Part shown: positions 57,233 to 64,000 of the stretch, piece by piece | Numbering within the stretch: the stretch's first letter is position 1 | Layout: each line of letters opens with the position of its first letter | Assembly: GCF_003851685.1 (NCBI RefSeq) | Contig: NZ_CP027727.1 | Coordinates: 1,054,001-1,118,000 of the forward strand | DNA length: 64,000 nucleotides | Source of the DNA: Pseudomonas sp. R5-89-07 | GTDB taxonomy: Bacteria > Pseudomonadota > Gammaproteobacteria > Pseudomonadales > Pseudomonadaceae | Reading direction: 5' to 3' | The notes under the pieces: model-generated | Told to the model about the DNA's origin: nothing | The model's input: only the letters and a program-made list of their open reading frames with translations | Database searches by the model: none | Position numbers and translations under genes: made by a program

Positions 57233-57868
57233 ATGTTGACCATCGCACTGTCCAAGGGCCGCATCCTTGACGACACGTTGCCGCTTCTGGCTGAAGCGGG
57301 CATCGTGCCGACCGAGAATCCGGACAAGAGCCGCAAGCTGATCATCCCCACGACCCAGGACGACGTTCGCCTCTTGATCGTGCGGGCTACCGACGTGCCG
57401 ACCTACGTTGAACATGGCGCCGCCGACCTGGGTGTCGCCGGCAAGGACGTGCTGATGGAATACGGTGGCCAGGGTCTCTACGAGCCACTGGACCTGCGTA
57501 TCGCCCTGTGCAAGCTGATGACCGCTGGGCGTGTCGGCGATGTCGAGCCCAAGGGCCGCCTGCGGGTGGCGACCAAGTTCGTCAACGTCGCCAAGCGCTA
57601 CTACGCCGAACAAGGCCGTCAGGTCGATATCATCAAGCTCTACGGCTCGATGGAGCTGGCGCCGCTGATCGGCCTGGCTGACAAGATCATCGACGTGGTC
57701 GACACGGGCAACACCCTGCGCGCCAACGGTCTGGAGCCGCAGGATTTTATTGCCGACATCAGCTCGCGGCTGATCGTCAACAAAGCGTCGATGAAGATGC
57801 AGCACGCCCGTATTCAGGCGTTGATCGACACCCTGCGCAAGGCAGTGGAGTCGCGACACCGCGGTTGA
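57233..57868 (+). CDS. hisG: ATP phosphoribosyltransferase, short form
   Basis: A 211-aa enzyme, the first step of histidine synthesis (ATP + PRPP). It has the short-form layout without the C-terminal ACT-like regulatory domain; such forms need HisZ, which is not in the window. Signatures: [18 protein letters not shown] at the start, [13 protein letters not shown], and [15 protein letters not shown] for PRPP. A terminator-like hairpin separates it from hisD. Confidence 0.97.
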   Translation: MLTIALSKGRILDDTLPLLAEAGIVPTENPDKSRKLIIPTTQDDVRLLIVRATDVPTYVEHGAADLGVAGKDVLMEYGGQGLYEPLDLRIALCKLMTAGRVGDVEPKGRLRVATKFVNVAKRYYAEQGRQVDIIKLYGSMELAPLIGLADKIIDVVDTGNTLRANGLEPQDFIADISSRLIVNKASMKMQHARIQALIDTLRKAVESRHRG

Positions 57869-57922
57869 CTCACCTGCGTAGCTGAGAAGCTGCGCCCGTC
57901 TATCCGCCTCATAGCCAGAATT

Positions 57923-57971
57923 CTCAGGTGCCCAAGCGGAGCGAACGGTAGTTTAGGGCGCCTGAGTTTTT
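57923..57971 (+). terminator. Terminator-like hairpin between hisG and hisD
   Basis: CTCAGGTGCCC and GGGCGCCTGAG (11 bp, one G-T pair) close a loop of about 22 bases and are followed by TTTTTG, directly upstream of hisD (24 bases). It has the form of a rho-independent terminator inside the his gene run and may limit or regulate hisD-hisC expression. Confidence 0.6.
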
Positions 57972-57995
57972 GCCAATTCTATTGAGGCCCTCGCT

Positions 57996-59315
57996 ATGAC
58001 CACGTCCACTGCAATTGCCCGACTCAACGCTGCCGACCCGGATTTCGCCCATCATCTGGATCATCTGCTGAGCTGGGAAAGCGTGTCCGACGACTCTGTC
58101 AACCAGCGGGTGCTCGAGATCATCAAAGCCGTGCGCGAGCGCGGGGACGCGGCACTGGTGGATTTCACCCGTCAGTTCGACGGCCTGGACGTCAAGTCCA
58201 TGGCGGACCTGATTCTGCCCCGCGAACGCCTGGAGCTGGCCCTGACGCGCATCACCGCGCCTCAGCGTGAAGCCCTGGAAGTGGCGGCGGCGCGGGTGCG
58301 CAACTATCACGAAAAACAGAAGCAGGATTCCTGGAGCTACACCGAGGCCGACGGCACCGTGCTGGGCCAGAAGGTCACGCCGCTGGACCGCGCCGGCCTG
58401 TACGTTCCCGGCGGTAAAGCCTCCTACCCGTCATCGGTATTGATGAACGCGATCCCTGCCAAGGTGGCAGGCGTGACCGAAGTGGTCATGGTGGTGCCGA
58501 CCCCACGTGGTGAAATCAACGAGCTGGTGCTGGCTGCGGCCTGCATCGCCGGAGTCGACCGGGTATTCACCATCGGTGGCGCCCAAGCGGTTGCCGCGCT
58601 GGCCTATGGCACCGAAAGCGTGCCGAAAGTCGACAAAGTGGTAGGGCCGGGCAATATCTACGTGGCCACCGCCAAGCGTCACGTATTTGGCCAGGTCGGC
58701 ATCGACATGATCGCCGGCCCCTCGGAGATCCTCGTGGTGTGCGACGGCCAGACCGATCCGGACTGGATCGCCATGGACCTGTTCTCCCAGGCCGAGCACG
58801 ACGAAGACGCCCAGGCGATCCTGGTCAGCCCCGACGCCGCGTTTCTCGATCAGGTCGCCGCCAGCATCAACAAGCTGTTGCCTACCATGGAGCGCGCCGA
58901 GATCATCGAGAAATCGATCAATGGCCGTGGCGCACTGATTCTGGTCAGCGACATGGAGCAAGCCATCGAAGTGGCCAACCGTATCGCACCGGAGCACCTG
59001 GAACTGTCCGTGGCGGACCCACAAGCCTGGCTGCCGTCGATCCGCCACGCCGGTGCGATCTTCATGGGCCGTCACACCAGTGAAGCCCTGGGCGACTACT
59101 GCGCAGGCCCCAACCACGTGCTGCCGACCTCCGGCACCGCGCGTTTTTCGTCGCCGCTGGGGGTGTATGACTTCCAGAAGCGTTCGTCGATCATCTTCTG
59201 TTCGCCCCAGGGTGCGTCCGAACTGGGCAAGACCGCCTCGGTGCTGGCCCGTGGCGAGTCGCTGAGCGCCCACGCGCGCAGCGCTGAATACCGCATTCTT
59301 GAAGAGGGGAAATGA
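57996..59315 (+). CDS. hisD: Histidinol dehydrogenase
   Basis: A 439-aa zinc enzyme catalysing the last two oxidations of histidine synthesis. Signatures: [49 protein letters not shown], and the zinc/substrate part [16 protein letters not shown] and [24 protein letters not shown]. It precedes hisC by three bases. Confidence 0.97.
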   Translation: MTTSTAIARLNAADPDFAHHLDHLLSWESVSDDSVNQRVLEIIKAVRERGDAALVDFTRQFDGLDVKSMADLILPRERLELALTRITAPQREALEVAAARVRNYHEKQKQDSWSYTEADGTVLGQKVTPLDRAGLYVPGGKASYPSSVLMNAIPAKVAGVTEVVMVVPTPRGEINELVLAAACIAGVDRVFTIGGAQAVAALAYGTESVPKVDKVVGPGNIYVATAKRHVFGQVGIDMIAGPSEILVVCDGQTDPDWIAMDLFSQAEHDEDAQAILVSPDAAFLDQVAASINKLLPTMERAEIIEKSINGRGALILVSDMEQAIEVANRIAPEHLELSVADPQAWLPSIRHAGAIFMGRHTSEALGDYCAGPNHVLPTSGTARFSSPLGVYDFQKRSSIIFCSPQGASELGKTASVLARGESLSAHARSAEYRILEEGK

Positions 59316-59318
59316 GGC

Positions 59319-60371
59319 ATGAGCAAATTCTGGAGCCCTTTCGTCAAGGACCTCGTGCCTTACGTGCCCGGTGAACAGCCGAAGCTGACCAAGCTGGTCA
59401 AGCTCAACACCAACGAAAACCCCTACGGCCCATCACCCAAGGCACTGGCGGCAATGCAGGCCGAATTGAACGACAACCTGCGCCTGTACCCCGATCCGAA
59501 CAGCGACCTGCTCAAGCAGGCCGTGGCCAGCTATTACGAGATCGATGCGGGCAAGGTATTCCTCGGCAACGGCTCCGATGAAGTGCTGGCGCACATCTTT
59601 CACGGCTTGTTCCAGCATGGCCTGCCGCTGCTGTTTCCGGACATCAGCTACAGCTTCTATCCGGTGTACTGCGGCCTCTACGGCATCGCCTTCGACGCCG
59701 TGCCATTGGACGAGCAGTTCCAGATCCGCGTGGCTGACTATGCGCGACCCAATGGCGGGATCATCTTCCCTAACCCGAACGCGCCGACTGGCTGCGTGCT
59801 GGCATTGGACGCGGTGGAGCAGATCCTCAAGGCCAGCCCGGATTCGGTGGTGGTGGTCGATGAAGCCTATATCGACTTCGGTGGCGAAACCGCCATCAGC
59901 CTGGTGGACCGCTACCCGAACCTGCTGGTGACTCAGACCCTGTCCAAGTCGCGTTCATTGGCCGGGCTACGTGTCGGGTTGGCGGTAGGTCACCCGGACC
60001 TGATCGAAGCGCTGGAGCGGGTCAAGAACAGCTTCAACTCCTATCCGTTGGATCGGCTGGCGATTGTCGGTGCGGCGGCGGCGTTCGAGGACCGTGAGTA
60101 TTTCGAGCAAACCTGCCAACGGGTGATCGACAGCCGCGACAAGCTCGTCGCGCAACTGGAAGGCTTGGGGTTTGAGGTGTTGCCATCAGCGGCCAACTTC
60201 ATCTTCGCGCGCCATCCACGGCACGACGCTGCCGGCCTGGCGGCCAAACTGCGTGAGCAAGGCGTGATCGTGCGGCACTTCAAGCAAGAGCGGATCGCCC
60301 AGTTCCTGCGGATCAGCATCGGTACGCCAGAGCAGAACCAGGCGCTGATCGATGGCCTTGGCGAGCCCTAA
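59319..60371 (+). CDS. hisC: Histidinol-phosphate aminotransferase
   Basis: A 350-aa PLP-dependent class I/II aminotransferase. It starts [16 protein letters not shown], has FPNPNAPTG for cofactor binding, and the PLP lysine is in [16 protein letters not shown] (about residue 212). It converts imidazole acetol phosphate to histidinol phosphate. It lies at the end of hisD-hisC; a REP doublet follows. Confidence 0.96.
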   Translation: MSKFWSPFVKDLVPYVPGEQPKLTKLVKLNTNENPYGPSPKALAAMQAELNDNLRLYPDPNSDLLKQAVASYYEIDAGKVFLGNGSDEVLAHIFHGLFQHGLPLLFPDISYSFYPVYCGLYGIAFDAVPLDEQFQIRVADYARPNGGIIFPNPNAPTGCVLALDAVEQILKASPDSVVVVDEAYIDFGGETAISLVDRYPNLLVTQTLSKSRSLAGLRVGLAVGHPDLIEALERVKNSFNSYPLDRLAIVGAAAAFEDREYFEQTCQRVIDSRDKLVAQLEGLGFEVLPSAANFIFARHPRHDAAGLAAKLREQGVIVRHFKQERIAQFLRISIGTPEQNQALIDGLGEP

Positions 60372-60389
60372 GCCACACTGAAGATCAAA

Positions 60390-60484
60390 AAATGTGGGAG
60401 GGGGCTTGCCCCCGATGGCAGTGTCTCAGTCAATACATCAGTGACTGACACTGCGCTATCGGGGGCAAGCCCCCTCCCACATTT
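60390..60484. repeat. REP doublet (REPIN), family 1
   Basis: Arms AAATGTGGGAGGGGGCTTGC and complement flank a loop with GTGTCTCAGTC and GACTGACACTG, which itself forms an inverted repeat. It lies between convergent hisC and uraA. Confidence 0.9.
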
Positions 60485-60500
60485 GGTTTTGCAGTGTTGG

Positions 60501-61775
60501 TTAGAGCAGCGGCTCATCCGGCTTTTTGTTCTTCCAGCCATCGTTGCCCGGTAGCAGCAGGTTCAAACCAATCGCTACCACCGCGCACAGGGCGATGCCC
60601 TTGAGGCCGAAATCATCCGGGCCGGTGCCGGTACCCACTAGCACGCCGCCAATCCCGAACACCAGGGTCACCGACACAATCACCAGATTGCGCGCTTCAC
60701 CCAGGTCGATCTTGTGGCGAATCAGCGTGTTCATCCCCACCGCCGCAATCGAGCCGAACAGCAGGCACAGGATCCCGCCCATCACCGGCACCGGGATGCT
60801 CTGCAGCAGTGCGCCGAACTTGCCGATGAACGCCAGGCTGATGGCAAACACCGCAGCCCAGGTCATGATTTTCGGGTTGTAGTTCTTGGTCAGCATCACC
60901 GCGCCCGTCACTTCGGCGTAGGTGGTATTGGGCGGGCCGCCAAACAGGCCTGCGGCCGTGGTGGCAATCCCGTCACCCAGCAGCGTGCGGTGCAGGCCGG
61001 GTTTCTTCAGGTAGTCGCGACCGGTCACGCTGCCTACCGCAATCACGCCACCGATGTGTTCGATCGCAGGGGCCAGGGCCACCGGTACGATAAACAGGAT
61101 CGCCTGCCAGTTGAACTCCGGCGCGGTGAAGTGGGGCAGGGCGAACCACGGGGCGGCGGCGATCTTGGCGGTGTCGACCACGCCAAAGTAGAACGACATG
61201 GCAAAGCCCACCAGCACGCCGGAAATGATCGGCACCAGGCGGAAGATGCCTTTGCCGAACACCGCTACGATCAAGGTGGTCAGCAGCGCGGGCATGGAGA
61301 TCAGCATCGCTGTCTGGTAATGAATCAGCTCACTGCCATCACCGGCTTTGCCCATCGCCATATTGGCGGCAATCGGTGCCATGGCCAGGCCGATGGAAAT
61401 GATCACCGGGCCGATTACTACCGGCGGCAGCAGTCGGTCGATAAAACCAGTGCCTTTGACCTTCACGGCAAGGCCCAGGAAGGTATAGACGAAACCCGCT
61501 GCCATCACCCCGCCCATGGTCGCGGCCAGGCCGAACTGGCCCTTGGCGAGAATGATCGGGGTGATGAATGCAAAGCTCGATGCCAGGAACACCGGCACCT
61601 GTCGCCCGGTCACCACCTGGAACAACAACGTGCCCAGGCCAGCGGTGAAGAGTGCGACGTTTGGATCAAGACCTGTGATCAGCGGCATCAACACCAACGC
61701 GCCAAATGCTACGAAGAGCATTTGTGCGCCAGACAGGATCTGGCGCCAAAGCGGGTCGTTGAATTCATCCTGCAT
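60501..61775 (-). CDS. uraA: Uracil permease
   Basis: A 424-aa NCS2-family uracil:proton symporter with about fourteen membrane segments. Typical stretches are FVAFGALVLMPLITGLDPNVALFTAGLGTLLFQ, PALAPAIEHIGGVIAVGSVTGRD-like VALAPAIEHIGGVIAVGSV, and GLFGGPPNTTYAEVTGAVMLTKNYNP. The Glu in APAIEHIGG and the Glu in NTTYAEVTG bind uracil in UraA structures. It forms an operon with upp (two bases apart). Confidence 0.94.
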   Translation of the reverse strand: MQDEFNDPLWRQILSGAQMLFVAFGALVLMPLITGLDPNVALFTAGLGTLLFQVVTGRQVPVFLASSFAFITPIILAKGQFGLAATMGGVMAAGFVYTFLGLAVKVKGTGFIDRLLPPVVIGPVIISIGLAMAPIAANMAMGKAGDGSELIHYQTAMLISMPALLTTLIVAVFGKGIFRLVPIISGVLVGFAMSFYFGVVDTAKIAAAPWFALPHFTAPEFNWQAILFIVPVALAPAIEHIGGVIAVGSVTGRDYLKKPGLHRTLLGDGIATTAAGLFGGPPNTTYAEVTGAVMLTKNYNPKIMTWAAVFAISLAFIGKFGALLQSIPVPVMGGILCLLFGSIAAVGMNTLIRHKIDLGEARNLVIVSVTLVFGIGGVLVGTGTGPDDFGLKGIALCAVVAIGLNLLLPGNDGWKNKKPDEPLL

Positions 61776-61777
61776 GC

Positions 61778-62416
61778 TCAGGCGTCCTTCTGCTTGGTGC
61801 CGAAGATCTTGTCACCGGCATCGCCCAGGCCGGGGATGATGTAGCCGTGTTCGTTCAGGCGCTCGTCGATCGAGGCGGTGTAGATCTGCACGTCAGGGTG
61901 CGCTTTCTCGACCGCGGCGATGCCTTCGGGGGCGGCAACCAGCACCATGGCGCGGATGTCCCGGCAGCCGGCTTTTTTCAGCAGGTCGATGGTGGCGACC
62001 ATGGAGCTGCCGGTGGCGAGCATCGGGTCGATGATCATGGCCAGGCGCTCGTTGATTTCCGGGACGAGTTTTTCCAGGTAGGTGTGGGCCTGCAGGGTTT
62101 CTTCGTTGCGGGCTACGCCAACGGCGCTGACCTTGGCGCCCGGGATCAGGCTGAGTACGCCTTCGAGCATGCCGATACCGGCGCGCAGGATCGGTACCAC
62201 GGTGATTTTCTTACCGGCGATTTTCTCGACTTGTACGGGACCGGCCCAACCGGGGATCTCGTAGGTTTCCAGGGGTAAATCCTTGGTGGCTTCGTAAGTG
62301 AGCAGCGCTCCGACTTCCTGAGCAAGCTCACGGAAATTCTTGGTGCTAATGTCGGCGCGGCGCATAAGGCCGAGTTTGTGTCGGATCAGCGGGTGGCGGA
62401 TCTCGCGAGTGGGCAT
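61778..62416 (-). CDS. upp: Uracil phosphoribosyltransferase
   Basis: A 212-aa salvage enzyme making UMP from uracil and PRPP. PRPP loop [24 protein letters not shown] (about 127-150), uracil site [16 protein letters not shown] at the C-terminus. ATG 62416 gives [20 protein letters not shown], with CGGAGCC upstream; the ORF extends eight more codons without support. It is followed by uraA and is divergent from hpt. Confidence 0.97.
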   Translation of the reverse strand: MPTREIRHPLIRHKLGLMRRADISTKNFRELAQEVGALLTYEATKDLPLETYEIPGWAGPVQVEKIAGKKITVVPILRAGIGMLEGVLSLIPGAKVSAVGVARNEETLQAHTYLEKLVPEINERLAMIIDPMLATGSSMVATIDLLKKAGCRDIRAMVLVAAPEGIAAVEKAHPDVQIYTASIDERLNEHGYIIPGLGDAGDKIFGTKQKDA

Positions 62417-62579
62417 GGGAAAGGCTCCGGCGGCGGGCAAAAAAACCGGCCTAGATTAATCTATCCGAGGGTGTTGTCCTATAGACATCTAGTACGTTAG
62501 TCCATTAAGGCTTGCTCGGAACGCACGAGAAGCGTAACTTCGCCCGCTTTTCTTGCCACAGCACCCCCTGGAGAGCGCC

Positions 62580-63137
62580 ATGTCCGCTGATCTCGAGCAT
62601 ATCCGTCAAATCATGCACGAGGCTGACTGCCTGTACACCGAAGCGCAAGTCGAAGCAGCGATCGCCAAGGTCGGCGCGCACATCACCCGCGAAATGGCCG
62701 ACACCAACCCGGTGGTCTTCTGCGTGATGAACGGTGGCCTGATCTTCGCCGGCAAATTGCTCACTCACCTGCAATTCCCGCTGGAAGCCTCTTATCTGCA
62801 CGCCACCCGCTATCGCAACGAAACCAGCGGCGGCGACCTGTTCTGGAAGGCCAAGCCGGAAGTGTCGTTTATCGACCGTGATGTGCTGATCATCGATGAC
62901 ATCCTCGACGAAGGGCACACCCTGGGCGCGATCATCGACTTCTGCAAACACGCCGGCGCGCGCAAAGTGCACACCGCCGTGCTGATCGACAAAGACCACG
63001 ACCGCAAGGCTCGCCCCGAGCTCAAGGCCGATTTCGTCGGGTTGCCGTGCGTCGACCGCTATATCTTCGGTTATGGCATGGACTACAAGGGCTACTGGCG
63101 TAATGCCAATGGCATCTACGCCGTTAAAGGAATGTAA
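62580..63137 (+). CDS. hpt: Hypoxanthine-guanine phosphoribosyltransferase
   Basis: A 185-aa purine salvage enzyme. The PRPP motif VLIIDDILDEGHTLGA lies near 102-117, and VVFCVMNGGLIFAGKLL and FIFGYGMDY-like YIFGYGMDYKGYWRN complete the site. ATG 62580 follows CTGGAGAGCGCC. It is divergent from upp across 163 bases, and the next gene starts three bases after its stop. Confidence 0.95.
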   Translation: MSADLEHIRQIMHEADCLYTEAQVEAAIAKVGAHITREMADTNPVVFCVMNGGLIFAGKLLTHLQFPLEASYLHATRYRNETSGGDLFWKAKPEVSFIDRDVLIIDDILDEGHTLGAIIDFCKHAGARKVHTAVLIDKDHDRKARPELKADFVGLPCVDRYIFGYGMDYKGYWRNANGIYAVKGM

Positions 63138-63140
63138 TCG

Positions 63141-63608
63141 ATGGCCCGCTTTCTTGATCAAACCTTATTTGCAGAGTTGGCCGAGAAAGCGGGCGACAGC
63201 CCCCGTGGCCGGCACCATCACAACTTCCACCAGATGGAGGAGCCGTGTCATCGCCTCGCCGTGGCCCTGCAACCAAGTACCTATGTGCCGCCGCATCGCC
63301 ACCTGAGCGCGGACAAGGCGGAAACCTTGCTGGTCCTTCAGGGACGACTGGGTTTGCTGATCTTCAGCGACACCGGTGAAGTCATCGCCAAGCGTGTCAT
63401 GCAGGCGGGGGGCGAGTGCTCCGGTGTCGATCTGCCGCCGGGTGTGTTCCATGGCCTGGTGGTGCTGGAGCCGGACACGGTGATGTTCGAATGCAAGGCC
63501 GGGCCCTACCGGCCGGTGGGCGAAGGTGAACTGGCCGATTGGGCACCGCGCGAAGGCGATGCCGGCGTGGCCGACTACCAGCGCTGGATGCTCGCCCAGT
63601 TCGCTTAA
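63141..63608 (+). CDS. WbuC-type cupin-fold metalloprotein
   Basis: A 155-aa protein of the WbuC cupin family. The start ARFLDQTLFAELAEKAGDSPRGRHHHNFHQMEEPCHRLAVALQ is characteristic. Metal-binding histidines lie in VPPHRHLSADKAET, with a further one in LPPGVFHGLVVLE. WbuC was named from O-antigen clusters, but its reaction is not established. It is joined to hpt by a three-base gap and is probably co-transcribed. Confidence 0.85.
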   Translation: MARFLDQTLFAELAEKAGDSPRGRHHHNFHQMEEPCHRLAVALQPSTYVPPHRHLSADKAETLLVLQGRLGLLIFSDTGEVIAKRVMQAGGECSGVDLPPGVFHGLVVLEPDTVMFECKAGPYRPVGEGELADWAPREGDAGVADYQRWMLAQFA

Positions 63609-63712
63609 GCTGCAAATCCACTGGTGGGAGGGGGCTCTTCAACGCTTTCGAAGCCTGTGCACCACAGGTAGACTTCAAACCCCGTATCAATGTCTGCAGG
63701 CTGGAGTCGGTA

Positions 63713-64000
63713 ATGCGTAAAGATAAAAAACAGGTGATCGGTGATGAGATCGGCGACGACCAGATCAAGTTGTTCCTGAATTTCGAGCCGGTCGATGCGA
63801 CTTCTCCCTCCCTGCACAAACTGATCAAGGCCTATCGTGGCCTGCGTATCGACGACTTCGAACGCTTTCTGGGGTTCTTCAAGGAAGCCGGCCTGGACCT
63901 GGATGGCAAGGATGAGCATGGCCAGACCTTTGTCGAACTGATCAAGGACCAGCGCAACGCCGCCGAGTACATCGAGCTGATCGACAACGCCCGCAACTGA
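63713..64000 (+). CDS. PA4642 family conserved small protein
   Basis: A 95-aa acidic cytoplasmic protein (MRKDKKQVIGDEIGDDQIKL, FLNFEPVDATSPSLHKLIKAYRG, then RIDDFERFLGFFKEAGLDLDG) of the family I know from P. aeruginosa as PA4642, found next to hpt. Its function is unknown; the C-terminal half (DEHGQTFVELIKDQRNAAEYIELI) looks like part of an ankyrin-like helical pair. The stop TGA ends exactly at the window edge. Weak ribosome site (CTGGAGTCGGTA) seven bases from ATG. Confidence 0.85.
   Translation: MRKDKKQVIGDEIGDDQIKLFLNFEPVDATSPSLHKLIKAYRGLRIDDFERFLGFFKEAGLDLDGKDEHGQTFVELIKDQRNAAEYIELIDNARN

Noticed and set aside
57233..57868. hisG appears truncated
   Set aside because: 211 aa is the standard short form that works with HisZ; the ends are intact.

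Overview
The window is a piece of chromosome from a Pseudomonas of the fluorescens type. This rests on three things: the high GC content with Pseudomonas-like proteins; gene blocks in the order known from Pseudomonas (zapE/trpS, rplM-rpsI-petABC-sspAB, gatCAB-mreBCD-maf-rng-yhdP-tldD, fagA-fumC-orfX-sodA, ptsO-rapZ-ptsN-hpf-rpoN-lptBAC-kdsCD-mlaFEDCB-ibaG-murA-hisGDC); and two families of intergenic REP doublets with cores GGGAGGGGGCTTGCCCCC and GGAGCGAGCTTGCTCGCG. I see no rRNA, tRNA, CRISPR array, prophage or insertion sequence.

Region by region. 1-8019 holds the 3' end of an ABC transporter, yhcB (zapG), an alpha/beta hydrolase, trpS, zapE, a GlxA-type AraC regulator divergent from an acyl-CoA dehydrogenase, and a Tas-like aldo/keto reductase. 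8199-13217 is ribosomal protein L13/S9, the cytochrome bc1 complex and the stringent starvation proteins SspA/SspB. 13218-24420 is the accessory part. It carries a GntR/FadR regulator, a 61-aa gene of unknown function, a zinc-dependent phospholipase C-like gene under a near-perfect LexA (SOS) box, a galactarate catabolic operon (kdgD, ketoglutarate semialdehyde dehydrogenase, MFS transporter, garD), an AEC transporter, a carboxymuconolactone decarboxylase-like protein, a cation/Ca exchanger homologue lacking its usual glutamates, and a small RlpA-like lipoprotein. 24452-37607 is the GatCAB amidotransferase, the MreBCD cell-shape operon, Maf, RNase G, YhdP and a nitrilase-family protein. 37624-45290 holds TldD, DarP, PmbA (TldE) and the Fur-type iron-starvation operon fagA-fumC-orfX-sodA with a ZIP transporter, then ptsO. 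45307-55726 is the rpoN cluster, the Lpt/Kds lipopolysaccharide genes, the Mla phospholipid transport operon and ibaG. 55750-60371 is murA and hisGDC. 60501-64000 is the pyrimidine/purine salvage set (uraA-upp divergent from hpt), a WbuC-type cupin protein and a small conserved protein that ends with the window.

How the genes work together. Much of the window serves the envelope (MreBCD, YhdP, LptBAC, KdsCD, Mla, MurA, RlpA-like) and nitrogen/carbon control (RpoN, PtsN, PtsO, RapZ). The galactarate module converts galactarate to 5-dehydro-4-deoxyglucarate (GarD), then to 2-oxoglutarate semialdehyde (KdgD), then to 2-oxoglutarate (dehydrogenase). It appears to be controlled by the GntR regulator, because a 10-base motif (GTTGTACGAT) occurs in both promoter regions.

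The most interesting part is 14075-15640: an apparently SOS-controlled phospholipase C homologue without a signal peptide, followed by a 32-bp perfect palindrome that lies inside a short ORF with a strong ribosome site, and then the 61-aa gene, which has a near-ideal Shine-Dalgarno sequence. The CaCA homologue without its glutamates, a probable AUU start codon for mreC, and hairpins inside operons (mreB/mreC, hisG/hisD, petC/sspA, kdgD/aldehyde dehydrogenase) are secondary points.
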